Of a stretch of 25,123 nucleotides of DNA, positions 24,862 to 25,123 are shown piece after piece. This stretch comes from a virus. Location of the stretch: positions 1-25,123 of IMG/VR virus record IMGVR_UViG_3300008267_000335, one strand, 5' to 3'. Position 1 is the first letter of the stretch, and each line of letters opens with the position of its first letter. The notes beneath the pieces were generated by a model, which saw nothing but the letters and a program-made list of their open reading frames with translations, had not been told where the DNA came from and made no database searches. The translations under genes and the position numbers were made by a program.

Positions 24862-25123
24862 TTAAGATGAACACCCAAAACATTCAAATTCTGAATCTTG
24901 AGGTTTTTGTGGTATAACATCAACTGTTGGTTTTTCTTTTACAGGTTTTTCTCTTTTTGAGATATCCACCGCTAAGTGTTTAGCCCCCGTCGAAATCGCT
25001 TTAGTTCGGATATAGTAACTTAAAGTCTTTAACCCTCTCTCCCAACCGTGAAAGTGAGATGAGGTAATTTTTGACAATGTTGGGTTACTCATATAGATGT
25101 TCATTGATTGTGATTGGTCAATA
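24862..25123 (-). CDS. nrdA: Ribonucleoside-diphosphate reductase large subunit, C-terminal part (5' end outside window)
   Basis: The frame is open to the right edge; the first visible codons read [11 protein letters not shown], so the internal ATG at 25104 is not the true start. The C-terminal signature of class I NrdA is clear: the DQSQS-x-N motif, W-x-x-GLKT, then SYYIRT with the Tyr pair that in E. coli NrdA (Y730/Y731) belongs to the radical-transfer path. The protein ends ECFGCSS, giving the flexible-tail Cys pair (CxxC) that re-reduces the active site. The enzyme makes deoxynucleotides for phage DNA replication, with an NrdB partner not seen here. A linker rich in Lys, Pro and Val precedes the Cys pair. 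A terminator follows, separating this nucleotide-metabolism gene from the tail genes. Confidence 0.9.
   Translation of the reverse strand, partial: IDQSQSMNIYMSNPTLSKITSSHFHGWERGLKTLSYYIRTKAISTGAKHLAVDISKREKPVKEKPTVDVIPQKPQDSEFECFGCSS

Noticed and set aside
1-25123. CRISPR arrays, tRNA genes, insertion sequences
   Set aside because: No regularly spaced direct repeats, cloverleaf-like segments, transposase genes or terminal inverted repeats were found on reading both strands.

Overview
The window is a block of late, virion-structural genes from a large A+T-rich bacteriophage with a contractile tail (myovirus, T4-like or related). All genes I can support lie on the minus strand, so they read from the right edge to the left edge. 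I see no tRNA, rRNA, integrase, CRISPR array or insertion sequence, and no gap above 300 bases. Two features suggest, without proving it, a host in the Bacteroidota. Several proteins carry repeats resembling the SprB repeat of flavobacterial gliding adhesins. The gene starts lack Shine-Dalgarno motifs and instead have A/T-rich, often oligo-A, leaders.

Right to left the layout is as follows. (a) The 3' end of a class I ribonucleotide reductase large-subunit gene (nrdA) runs in from the right edge and is closed by a good intrinsic terminator. (b) A baseplate module begins with a gp25/W-like wedge protein and a gp6/J-like wedge protein. A 71-base gap with two hairpins follows, then a 1907-residue giant protein with an internal hydrophobic hairpin. 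Next come four structural proteins I cannot name (586, 270, 408 and 302 residues; the 408-residue one has a PKD-like domain) and a 1022-residue protein with a gpI-like motif. Several of these genes overlap as TAATG, implying translational coupling. (c) An adhesin or fibre module contains a 1005-residue protein with seven SprB-like repeats, two paralogous proteins sharing both ends but not their middles, a putative GT-A glycosyltransferase, a 131-residue SprB/Thr-stalk protein, a 375-residue protein, and a protein of at least 500 residues with a Pro-Thr linker that leaves the window on the left.

As a working model (inference), gp25- and gp6-like proteins form the wedge core, the giant and following proteins build out the baseplate, and the gpI-like protein joins the baseplate to SprB-repeat fibres. 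The left part would supply exchangeable receptor-binding or decorating proteins, possibly glycosylated by the enzyme encoded among them. The most unusual points are the nine-residue N-terminal tag MYFFDF(E/D)DY shared by three otherwise different proteins, the host-adhesin-like repeats, the embedded glycosyltransferase, and the giant virion protein with membrane-like segments.
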